Positions 25,160 to 36,600 of a DNA stretch of 64,000 nucleotides are shown piece after piece. The DNA is from Cristatella mucedo (Eukaryota > Bryozoa > Phylactolaemata > Cristatellidae), in the NCBI GenBank assembly GCA_009760855.2, contig WPIO01000039.1, positions 1,751,001-1,815,000 on the forward strand, given 5' to 3'. The notes beneath the pieces are model-generated. The model did no database searches, had not been told where the DNA came from, and worked only from the letters and a program-made list of their open reading frames with translations. Both the position numbers and the translations under genes were made by a program. Position 1 is the first letter of the stretch. Every line of letters begins with the position of its first letter.

Positions 25160-25240
25160 GCATATGTGAAGCGCCTGAATAGAGATTTAAGTTCTCTTGG
25201 GGCGCTATATATAGGAATTATATTTTATTTATATATATTA
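25160..25240 (+). mobile_element. Line-A tail-only insertion
   Basis: GAAGCGCC ... GGGGCGC hairpin with a short AT-rich tail, and no ORF sequence attached. Confidence 0.7.
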
Positions 25241-25289
25241 CACAAAACTCCTCTCCAACCTGTGCTACTCCTTATCAAGCAGTGCATAA

Positions 25290-25935
25290 TAATTAAAATA
25301 CATTTGTGTGCCCCCCTCCGAGAACTGAATCTCTTTCTCGGCACTTTACAGATGCTGTACAGAAAACATTACCAAATGATTAGTGGTAACATCCGCAAGC
25401 AGCAGGCAAAGTGTAAGCAGGTACATGCACAATCGCAAAGACCCACCAAATGATGTAATAAACAGGTGCGCTTTAAGCTTCATTTTAAATGCCGTTATGC
25501 CAGTGGACGTTGTGACTTGCATAGGTAGTGAGTTCCAGACTTTGGGAGCATTGGAACTAGAGGCAAGGTCTCCAGCGGTTTCGATGTTCGTACTATGTGT
25601 GACTAAATGATTCGAGTAAGAACAGTGGGTTGTATGATTCTACGCCTGGTTGGGGAATAGTTCTATATAGGCAGGAGCTGGAGCTCAAGAATGTAGGACT
25701 TAAAAAAGTGACAACACCTTAAAGTCGATTCACTGCTTGATTGGGAGCCAGTGCAGGCCGGCGAGAAGTGGTATGATGTGGCAACTGTGCTGCTCACGAC
25801 AGACGAGCCTAGCTGAAGAGTTGTTCACCAACTGTAAGCGTGTGATTGCACAGGTCGGTAGACCAGCAAGCAGTGAGTGACAGAAGTCGAGATGGGATGT
25901 CACAAATGCATGGACACCTTACCTCTGAGCAAAGA
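25290..25935 (-). mobile_element. Line-A 3' fragment, diverged
   Basis: Starts at CCGAGAACTGAATCTCTTTC and runs through the antisense C-terminal ORF2 region to about ATGGACACCTTA. Broken frames. Confidence 0.75.
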
Positions 25936-26286
25936 CCCGGGGTACGGAATGTAGATCAATATCTTAAGAGATGCAAATGTTAAAGCTTTATTCTACAGAA
26001 CAATGGCATTTGGCAGCACGACAATCATCCTAAGCAATCACCTGGAGCCTCCAAAAAATTCTCCCGAGTCATTTGGTTATTAACCTTAATCACATAAGAG
26101 CACCTTAGGGATAGGTCTGATTATGTCCTTGTGATTCCGGAAGAGTTGTTCAGTCGATTGCAGCACCACTTGGGTAATATTACGTCATACCTGTATGAGG
26201 TTGACCCAACTCGGCGCTGCTAATGCATGTGAAAGAGGGCGGATATCCCAGCATTTGATCAATCAGTTAAGAAATATTAATATTAC

Positions 26287-26440
26287 CTTATTTAGCAGCC
26301 TCATTTGTAAAGCAGCAGAAGAGCCTTAGCGGCTATCACTACCGCTTGCAGTTGGCAATAAAGGATCGCCCACCGGAGCTATTCGAACCCACGACCTCGG
26401 TCAGGAAGGGCAAGCTCCTTATATAATGCACAGCCTTGTA
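26287..26440 (-). mobile_element. tRNA-derived SINE
   Basis: Reverse copy: tail AAAGCAGCAGAAGAGCC and GGCTATCAC, then antisense B box TTCGAACCCACGACCTCGG. Confidence 0.8.
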
Positions 26441-26568
26441 TAATGCACAGCGCGCAGTAATCGTTGACGCTTTTTGGGTTTGAGAGCCACTTGACGGCAC
26501 CATGTGGAAATCAGTTCACAGGCTGAAACACAAATTTCGTGAACATGTCAATATATTGCATATAGTGG

Positions 26569-26570
<2 letters not shown>

Positions 26571-26633
<63 letters not shown>

Positions 26634-26660
26634 GTGAGTTTGTGTGTGTGTGTGTGTTCA
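26571..26660. repeat. (TA)n and (TG)n microsatellite
   Basis: About 62 bases of AT dinucleotide, followed by TGTGTGTGTG at 26640-26655 and degenerate ATATG repeats to about 26740. Confidence 0.95.
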
Positions 26661-26829
26661 TATATAGTGCATATATGTAAGTACATATGAATATCTAATA
26701 TGTGTATACTTATATACTGTAAGTGTGTTAGTGTATACATGTATTACGGAACCAGCTAAATAAGACAAACGCACTGACCAACTGACAGTTGCATGCTAAA
26801 CCCTATCCAGGACTTTTAGGCATTTCATT

Positions 26830-27240
26830 GAGACCCTGTAGTTCGTATGTACGTATGTATGTATTGTATTGTATGCCGGCTCCTGACTTGTGACCTTAAG
26901 GTCAAGGGAGCGTGTAGTTCGTATGTATGTATTGTATGCAGGCTCCTCTGATGAGCCTGTGATGTGGCGTGGACACAGGCCAGTAACCCACTGGTGGCCA
27001 GGTGGTGGATTCACCATCAGAGTCGGCCAGTGCACAGCTGTGGTCCGCCTGTGATGTGGTATAGACACAGGCCGGTAACCTGCTGGAGGGGAGATGGTGG
27101 ACTGGAGAGTGGAGGAGTGGAGAGTCGAGGGAGAGTAGGGGCCGAAGGGAGCCGTGCCCTCTTGGGCCCCGTGCGTTGGGAATAAACTGTCGGTGTTGGG
27201 CATCGGCTGGCTCTCTGCTGTGCGAACAAACGACAGACCC
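26830..27240. repeat. short direct repeats with a possible solo LTR end
   Basis: CCTGTGATGTGG with GACACAGGCC recurs at 26956 and 27048 (92-base spacing), and GTAGTTCGTATGTA recurs at about 26838 and 26914. A following GGGAATAAACTGTCGGTG looks like an LTR polyadenylation region. No LTR boundary or internal domain seen. Confidence 0.35.
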
Positions 27241-27468
27241 CATAGGATGAATGCATGGAGTAGCAAGTCAACTAGAAAAAGAGAAATAACCGACAAGACT
27301 TTGCAACGTGAGCAACTGCAGGAAGAAATGCTTAACTCGATGAGATTGGATCGGCAGGCAGAATATATTTATACAAGTCATAAGTAAGCTGAAGAACATG
27401 ATCGGCATAAATAAGTTAAGCATAATTACAGCTGAGCCGAGATGCTGTACAGAAGGTATGACCCACTA

Positions 27469-27632
27469 TTATTGTGTGATGCACTCGGCATCGCTGGACA
27501 AAGCCATTTCCTCGGCATACTTGTTGATCATCAGCCTGTGCAACTTGTTCAGCGTGGTTCTGATTGTATCGAGCCTTGATAGCTGCACTTGCAGATGCTG
27601 AGCTTCGTCAACAGCACAGACCGTGCCAGCTC
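27469..27632 (-). CDS. CEP85-like exon 14, C-terminus and stop
   Basis: Acceptor GTTATTTCTTTCAG is strong, and its two-base start completes the Gly codon of exon 13. The C-terminal residues [10 protein letters not shown] and AECITQ before TAA resemble the vertebrate end (DRYAQDM then NCVTQ), which is why this distant exon is assigned here. The preceding 5.5 kb intron holds Line-A copies. Confidence 0.82.
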
Positions 27633-30600
27633 CTGAAAGAAATAACAACCCAGGGCTGGGTTTCGTTCTACCAAGAGAATAAAAAAGAACCAACGATTCT
27701 AGGTGTTAAACGTGCACCCAGAGCCGGGAAAGCAGCATGTCCCAGGAGCTGCAACGCCTGATGCCATCCAAATTTCATTGCTTAATGTCTACAACCGATC
27801 AAGTTCATTTTTTTTAGGCGACTAAGCAGTCAACTCACAATAATCGTCATATAATCATAGTCTGCGATCACACATCCTCTTCCTAGATAGGTACATCACA
27901 AACATGACACAAACCAAGAGGTCGACGATGGATAAAGCCACTAGAGCAGAGCCTTGTCGGCGTAGCTCTCTGTGGCACTTTAAGCTCCATCTGCATGCTA
28001 CCCTAGCAGATGTAGTCACTACACTGGTGGCAGTCAGCCTAGGTTGGCATCGCAGGCATCGACACTCAAGGAGTATCTTAGGCACCGACTTAATATTAAC
28101 TTAACAACAGTAATAATAGGCTGTTTGCATAGCAACCTACGAGAACTAAATCTCTAAATAGGCGCTTTACAACTCTCGCTGAAAGAGAATCGATAACCAA
28201 GGTCTGATGACATGCACGGTCATGCTTAGGCTCACGGTCAAGGCTTTATCATGCTTAGGCAAGCATGATAAAAGCAAACAAGAAGACACTCACCGGTTAG
28301 TGAAACCTGTGGCAAGCAAAATGCACTAAATCAAGTGCAGGTTACAGGACAAAGCACATAGGAACAAAAAAGAAGAGTCCACTAGGGCAAAGGGATGGCT
28401 GACGGCACAGATGTCTCAAGTTCACGCTTAAATGATTACGCAAATTCATTTAAGGTAGTGCTCGTAGTTAAAAGTGAGTGCCAGACCTTCGGCACATAAG
28501 AGCTAATGACTCGATCACCTAAACATTTCAACGTAGTGCTAACGACAGCTAGGTTATTAGATGCAGAAAATGTGGTTCGAGAGAACACTGGAGCAAGGAG
28601 CTCGAATGGACAATAATAAATCCTGTAATAATAATAATACACATGATAACGGGCCCTCAGAGAACTCAATCTCTTTCTAGGCGCTTTACATTTGCTGCAA
28701 AGGAAATGCGATTGAATGGTGAGTGGTATCATGCTTGATAAACAACCTGAATAACATGGTTAGGGGTGACATGCACAGAGTCAACATGCAAGTGTTGTTA
28801 GTGGCAGCATGCACAGTGTCAGCACTCATAAGCATATGAAGGACGAATCACAGGGACCCACTAAATGCTGCCCTACATAGGTGCGTTGTGTAAGTTCTTT
28901 TTACATGTGGTCAAGTCAGGGGATGTTCTGACGCAAGTCGGGAGTGAGTTCCAGGCTTTGGAAGCATACGAACTAAATTCACGGTCTCCAAAGGATTTGA
29001 GGTTTGTACAAGGTATTGGTAAACTGTTGGATTCCGAAAAGCAGGTGGTACGATGCTTGGCCTGGTGAAGGAGTAGATCTGAGAGATAGACTGGAGCCAA
29101 AGAATGAAGGGACCTCAAAGTGAGCCACAAAACCTTGAAGTCGATCCGTTGCTTGACTGGTAGCCAGTGCAGGTCGGCGAGAAGTGGTGTGATGTGGCAA
29201 CTGTGACGCTCACGACAGACAAGCCTAGCTGTGGAGTTTTGCACTAGCAGTAAGCGCCTGATTGCACATGCCTGTAGGCCAGCAAGCAGTGAGTTACAGA
29301 AGTCAGGACGGGATGTCACAATGCACGGACCAACTTCGATGTGATATCCTTGTCTAAACAAGCCCGAATTTTAGCAATGTTGTGTAGCTGAAAGTAGGCA
29401 GGCTTGACTGTGGAGCTGACGTGGTCGTCCAACGATAGGTCACTTTGGAACATGACACCTAGATTTCGTGCAGATTCAACAGAAGATATGCTGGCAGAGC
29501 CGATTTTGAGCGCTAGCCTTTCCAATTTCTGAATCACACTTGGTTTGCCCATAACTAGTCAGGTGGTTTTATCATCATTCAATTTAAAAAAATTTGCTGC
29601 CGTCCGTGTGCGGATGTCATCATACATGCAGCAAGGGAGTTGAGAGAATTTGAGGTGCTCAAAGGCTGGGAGGGATCAAAGCAAAGGTACAACTGAGTAG
29701 CATCTGCATAGAAGTGAAAGCCTAGATTGTGCTTGGCAATAACATCAGCAAGAAGGAGAGTATAAACCGTGAAAAGAACCGGACCTAGCACGGAGCCCGG
29801 AGGTACCCCATATTTCAGAGGTACCTCGGATGATCTTTGTCCATTCACGTCACTAATCTGGAGTCTCCCACTGAGATAGGGCCTGAACCATTGCAGAGCA
29901 GTGCCAGTGATGCCCAGGCGAGATGAGAGATGCTCTAGAAGAACTTGGTGATCGATAGTATCAAAAGCTGCCGAAAGATCTAGCAAAACAAGCAGAGATA
30001 CTCTACCCATGTCTGCATTCTTAAGTAGGTCTTTGTACACCCTAAGCAATGCTGATTCTGTGGAGTGATTAGCTCTAAAGGGAGACTGAAACTTACTAGC
30101 AAGGTTGGAAGTTTCAATATGTGAGTTCAGCTGTAATAGATTTCTGAGAATCTGCAAGGCATGGGTGAATTAACGTGAAGTATAGCTGCGTGTCATTTGA
30201 ACAAAAAATGAAAGCCTAGATTGTGCTGCTAGGTTACCTTGGCAAGAGGGGGAGATAAATTGTGAAAAGAAGTGGAACTTAAACAGATCGCTCGGGTATA
30301 CCAGGTTTTGAAGGCTCACTGGATGACCATTGGCCGTTGACATCTACTCTCTGAGATCTTCCGTTGAGATAGGATGTAAACCACTGTAATGCAGTGACTT
30401 TGATGCCTAGGCGATACGATAGGCACTCAAGGATGACTATGGGATCTATGATATCAAATGGTGCCAAGAGATCGCTGCAGCTGACTAGCAGGGATACTCG
30501 AGCTAAGTCAGCACTCCTGCAAAGGCCGTTATAATTCACAGCAGTGCTGACCCTTTGGGGTTATTTCCTCTTAAATCCTGACTTGATATTAGTGGTTATA

Positions 30601-33600
30601 ATATAAAAATTTAGTTAGTCGGCCACTACTCGTTCAAGTATCTTTGATAGGAACGGCATTAGGAAGACTAGTCACAAGTTACTGAAGTTCGTGTGGTATA
30701 ACGTCGACTTTGTACAGTGTCCCAACAATAGCTTTTTTAAGAATGCACAGAAAAACCTCAGGCTAAGGATATACGTATTATGTTATTTATGCTGGGCAGC
30801 AGCAAATCTAAGGGCATGCACCTCCGAAGTATAAGAGTAGGTATGGGTTCTAGAGGGATAGTAGTATTCTTAGATTGAGACCTGAACTTCAGAGATGAAG
30901 TCACCAGGTGGTAGGTTTGATGGCAGACATTGAGGTACTGTGCAGAACTAAGGGAGGGCAGTCCCGTGGAGATGCTCATTTCTGGGATGGTCTCCCTGCC
31001 CATGTCTGTAGTGCTGACAAAGAAGCTAGAAACACAATCCGCTAGATTGCTCCAAGAAGAGCTAGGTAAGGCGCTGACCTGGGAGTAATTAAGGAAATTG
31101 TTGTTGGTCATCAGCATTTTTGGATTGTGCATTTGTTATTCCAACATGTTTTTACAGAAGGTAGACATGACCTAAGCTAGGATAGATTGGTACGACCAAC
31201 AATACTCCTCGTCGATGCCAGTCGATGAACAGTCAGTCCTAATCTTTTGCTTGCTTTCTCAAACTGGCTCTTACTAGTCCTAGCTAGTTGAATGTCTTCA
31301 GGCCATCTGGACGAGGGCGTACAATGTGCTTAGTTAAAGGAGCAGGCACAGCCAGAAAGTCAGCAAATGCCGGGTTGTGTCACTACACCATTGAGGACAG
31401 GTCGGGCAGAGGATTGAGCAGCCGAGGACAGCATCAATGTTGCAGGTCTTGAGGTTTTGCAGTTCAAATGTGATTTTTGATACCAAAGGGGATACAAACT
31501 GTAGAGTGAGTGAGATCTGTGTGCGGTCAGATGTGCAGAACTTTTATTTATAGGAGTTGATAACATCTAATCATAGGAGAATATTTGATTCACTGTGTGA
31601 CCTCGGTTGTAAGAGGGGCCGTGTACACAGCCACAAGAGAAAATGAATTAGTCAGCATACAAAATTCGGCACATAAGGAGTCGGTTCGGTACATCAAATG
31701 AATGTTAAAATCACTCAGTACAAAGAAGAGACCATTTCGGGAGCATAAAATCACAGAGTTTTGAAATTATATAAAAAATAAAGCAAGACTTTGTACACGG
31801 GTTTACAGATTACTGTCATCATTTGCAGCTTGGTTTGGTAGGGACTCAATACAAGAGATTCGAAAGAGTGCTCCGGGGGAGCAGCAAATGGCTAGAACTT
31901 AAGGGAGAGCAAGCAACAATGGCTACTCCCACAATAGTTTGTATGGACTCCAGGGTATGAAAGAAAGAAAAGCCTGCAGCAGTGGCATCGCTTACGGCCA
32001 GGCAGTTGGTTGATATCCGTCTGCTAGAAAGAATCAGGGGCATCATAAAGAATCATGTCATCTTATATTAAGTTTTACTTAAATTATATTATATTGATTT
32101 TTATATTAAAGTTTACTGCACACTGAATTCGCATCCATAGGCACACTATACGAGGGACAGCCTGGGTTATAGTCGGCCCGACTCCCACAAAGTGAGATTA
32201 AATTGTTTCAGTGCTTGAGGTATAGTGAACTGGACAGCTAATTTTAAAGTAATGCAGGAAATAATGGAGATGCATTTGACCCTCGTGCTCTGTCTGAGTT
32301 TCCCACAAGACATGTCCGATTCATACACTGGCAGAGGCAGCGGCATACAAGAATGACAGGGAAAGTCAACAGCAAAACGATAATAGGCATGCACGATCGT
32401 ACCAAAAAAGCAGTCACTAAGACCCACGAAGCTACAGCAGCACCTGCCTGGCTTGGATGCTTGAGCACATTCCGACTGGACGGTGGCACAAAGGGCAAGC
32501 ATTTAGACGCCCACAAGCATGCAACTTTTTGGGCACAATAGTAAAAAGCCAAACTGACATGCTTTAAGCAGTTCTTAGCTATAGTGGCTTCCATATTCGA
32601 TGCTCGTACTAACTTTGATTTTCGGAAAGCAGGGACAGAGAGGGACATGTCACCAAGGGCTGCACACAAGAGTGCCAGACTGCTGAGCACGGCAAACCGG
32701 AAAGAGCTGATTAAACGAGGCAACTGACAGCGACTCCGAAGCAGACCGGCCAGTAACATAGATGCTGCGGCAAACGAGAGTGGGCCGAGTGTGCTCTTCC
32801 ACCAGAGCCGAGTGGACATATGCAGAGGCAACTCTGCAAAGCCATCATTCAATCGGCGGTGCCATCACGCTGAGCATTCACAGAACAAGATCAAAGTCAG
32901 GAGCGTAGCATCGAAGTAGCTGGCTGCAAAGGAAGCACGGCACAAGGCGATCGCTACTGGGGCACTCCTCCGAAGCAGATGAGCTCAGTCTGTGCTCGAG
33001 CATCGAAGCCAGTCAGAGGTCAGAGGTCAGAGAAGCAGCAGTGATAGACACTCGATAGAGCACTGCAGACAACGACGGTTATCCATCGCTGCTTACCCGC
33101 GTGAGTCAGCAGCAGCGGTGGCAGATTGAGCTGCTGCTGCTGCAAGCCACTGGCAGGCATAGCTGAGGAAGCAGCACTGCTGGACGAGTGGCCTCCGCTG
33201 CCAGGCCCGTTAAGCAGCAGAGCCTTGTCGGTAGCAGAGCGATCTGTGGCGACGGCGGCGGCCAGCAGGCGCTCGAGGTTCTCCGTGCAGCACACGATTG
33301 CCTCGACACACTGCATAATCAGCGACCGCTCCGAGGACGACGACGAGAGTAGCTTCTCAGCAGCGGCCACCTTCTCTTTGGCCGACATCAGCTCCTCCAT
33401 CAGGTCCTGCTTGCGCTGGTTCACCTGGTGGAACGAAGCAAGGCCGACACATGAGGCTGGCTGCTCGAGACATGCATGTCACACCCTCACTATTCCCCCT
33501 TCCAGCTGGACACAGCTTGTCCAGTGGCCAGGCACTCAAGACGAGAGCCCTTTTTTCCTTTAGTTCATCAACCGACCGCTGAGTCCCCATGCGAATTCAA

Positions 33601-36600
33601 TTTGCGAGCAGCTGATGACGCGACTGCAGAGACCCCATTTGCCCCGAATGTGTCCAGCAACTGCTGCTCTACCGGTCGCTTCCGTTGCGCTAAGGCCTAC
33701 GTAGCGGCGCAATGAAACAAAGCGACGCACATCCTCCCACGCCGGGGAGAAGGCCACCGCTGCGGGCGCTGCCACGGGCACATGCACCAAAGGGGTACAA
33801 GTGGACTGGCAGCAGCAGCGGCTGCTCGGTCAGTCGTACCTCCCATACGGTGGCCGTCAGCGCCTTCACCTGGCGGCCGTGCTCGTCTGCCTCTGAGCGC
33901 AGAGCCTCGGCCAGGCTGTCTGACTCACTGCGCAGCGCCGCCTGCAGCGCCTCGTGCTCCTGCCGTTCGAGCTCGTGCTGCTGCACGACCTGGGCAACGT
34001 GGGAGTGGAGCAGAGGTTGGAGGTCAGGTGCTCATTGAATGGCTCATCAAGCAGTGTGGACACGGTGTGCAGTGAGGGGCAAGCAGCCAGCGCTGCCAGT
34101 CCGCACATAGCAGCAGAGGCAGCTAGTAACAGCAGTGGTGGCAGCAATCAGCAGCAACAGCAGTAGTGGCAGCAATCAGTACCAGCAAGCAGCAACAGCA
34201 GCAGAGGCAACAAGCAGAAGCAGTGGCAGCAAGCTGCAGCAGCAGCAAAGGCAGCAGCAAGCAGCAGCAACGGCAGCAGCAAGCAGCAGCAGAGGCAACA
34301 AGCACCAGCAGCAGTAGTAGTGGGCCGGCGGCACTACGAGTACGACCTGTAAGAGGGCTTGGTGATCTTGTTGCATGGCGGCCAGATCGGCCATTAACTT
34401 GATTACATCTGGCTTGCCGCTGACTCGGCGAATGTTCTCACGGTCGTGGAATTCGGTCAGTAGCCTCTCCTGATCAGCTATCAGGCCGCATGCCTCACGC
34501 TCCCGCTCCATCACATGCTTCATTTCGGCTTCCTGATCTTTCAACATCCTGACGACAGATGAAGCACGGTGCTAAGCAAGCAAGATGATACTCGACATCT
34601 TCACTGAGTATCGATTTTGAGATGGGCATCAGCGAATAGAAATTCTTCTGCAAGCTAGCAGAGACCAAGCTAACAGAAAGATAAAGACCAAGCAAGAGTG
34701 GGGGGAAACGAAGAAAGGGGCAGAGAAAATGAGATAGCTTGCGTAAGCAGTAACAAAGAATAAAGGCAGAAAAGGATGAAGATTCTCTAAGGAAGATAAC
34801 TAGAAATGATTCCAGACCATGTTCGGTAAACATGACGAGACTGAACTCTTATTTAAATAAAAATACTGGCACCGACGACATATCAAGTCAGCTGCTGCCA
34901 CATGTAAGAAATGTGACGACATCCATACCTGTGCGACTGATCTGCTTTCTTCTGGAGGTCGTCGATGTGCTCATTGGTCAGGTTCAGTTCTTCTTGCAAG
35001 TTCTTTATGTAACGAAATAGTTAAGGTGACAGGAAATGCATGATGGAAGATAACAGCGAGCATGTGCTAAGCTTACCGACTCCAATCTAAAATATTTCCA
35101 AAATAAAACATCAGCCACTAGGAAAGGACTGACACGAAAAGTACATGGAATAATCTTTGCTAATAAATTCATCCAAAAGCATAGTGCTTTCCCTTTAACT
35201 TAATCACAGAAAATAATCACAGGACTGCTTTAGGCATTACATTACAGGACAAGTTTAATGATAAGTTTATTGAGTGAGAATGCTTAAAAAATTTCTTCAA
35301 GGTGCTCAAACTTCATCTAGATGGTTAAATGCACCACATTTGTCACAGACAGTCTATCCCCAAAACGTTGTCTTGGAAGAAGAGGTCAGCTGCCCAAACC
35401 TGCAGCACTTGGTATGACGATCCTGCTCTACTGCTACAGCACTTCCTTACCAGCTGTCCTTTGCTAGCATTCTTTACTAACTGACTTCCCTGACCCCAAT
35501 ACCGATGCATGCTCCCCACTTTCATCCGTGCTGCTCGTGATGTGCAAACTGTTGGCTATCGATGATGCAACGAAAGATAATTAAATTAATTGAATGAGTC
35601 TCCGGAGCAACCACTACTTGATCTCAACGACTTTGCAAAGGGCTACGGACAGGCACGGCAGAAGCATACCCCAGGCAGCTAACTGGATTTCACGACAAGC
35701 AATGAATCGCACAGTGCCCCCCCCCCCCGCTGCTGCCACTGGAGCAGCTGGTGCAAGGATATCGTCTGCAGCGCCGTTCGGTGGTCTTCGGCAGTGGGCA
35801 CGTCGGCCAGATAGCGCCGCAAGCTCTGCAGCTTCTTGTTCTTGGCAGCCATTCTTCCGGACACGTCCTCGACGCGCCGATGCAGCGAAGCGATGGCCGA
35901 ATCCTTCTCGGCAAGCTGCGGCAGCAAACGCAATGTCCCCTAAGTGTGAACTCCAGGCACCAGCATCGACCGCTGGTAGGGCGCTCGCAGTCGTTCGCTC
36001 GCTCGCTCTCGGAAAACGAACGAGCGCACAGCAACGGGGTGCGTGCACGGGCAGCGTGCACGGGCAGCGCACGCCGGACGGCAAAGGCAGCAGCATCGGC
36101 ACGTGCGTTTGAGCGGAACACGCACCTTGGCGATGAGCTGCTGCTCCCGCTCGTGCGCTGCCTCGCTCTCTGCCGAGCACCGCGCCAGCAAGCCGCAGAT
36201 CTCGCTTTCCGCTGCGCTGCAAGAAAAGAAGGCAGCACTAGGCGAGCGCCCATGGCTACCCAGCGCATAGCGATCGAATGCAGTCGGAGGGCACGACTCG
36301 ACCGGTGGAAAGTCGAAAGCCCCAACGCTTAGCGGCTGTGGCGGGGGAGGGCGATGGTGGCCGCCCATACCGCATACGAACAACGGGTCGATGCCACGTG
36401 GGCAGAACAACGCATGGCTGGATACACGCACATACCCGAGCTTACTCTCCAGCTGCGACTTCTCCAGAACCACTTTGGCGATCGAGCTGGCGGCAGCTAG
36501 GTTGCTGGCATGTCGCATTGATTTCTCGTACTCTTGCTCCTTCAAACGAGCAGTGCGAGTAAAACGAGACGTGCACTCTGAGCAGCATACGCTGAGACTG

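Noticed and set aside
32244-32852. 202-codon hydrophobic open frame on minus, membrane-protein-like
   Set aside because: It lies in the last intron of the CEP85-like gene, has no recognised domain and no exon structure of its own. The strong acceptor within it reads a different frame. Probably chance in GC-rich sequence.
32865-32923. Terminal exon for the CEP85-like gene after exon 13 (19 codons and a stop)
   Set aside because: Phase and acceptor fit, but the exon at 27632-27469 also fits and matches the conserved C-terminus. Kept only as an alternative end.
34123-34402. Poly-Gln/Ala/Ser protein
   Set aside because: Triplet tract in an intron; several frames are open because of the repeat.
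35614-36222. 202-codon minus-strand frame through poly-Gly
   Set aside because: Out of frame with the conserved exon 8 and exon 9 peptides; a shadow of those exons.
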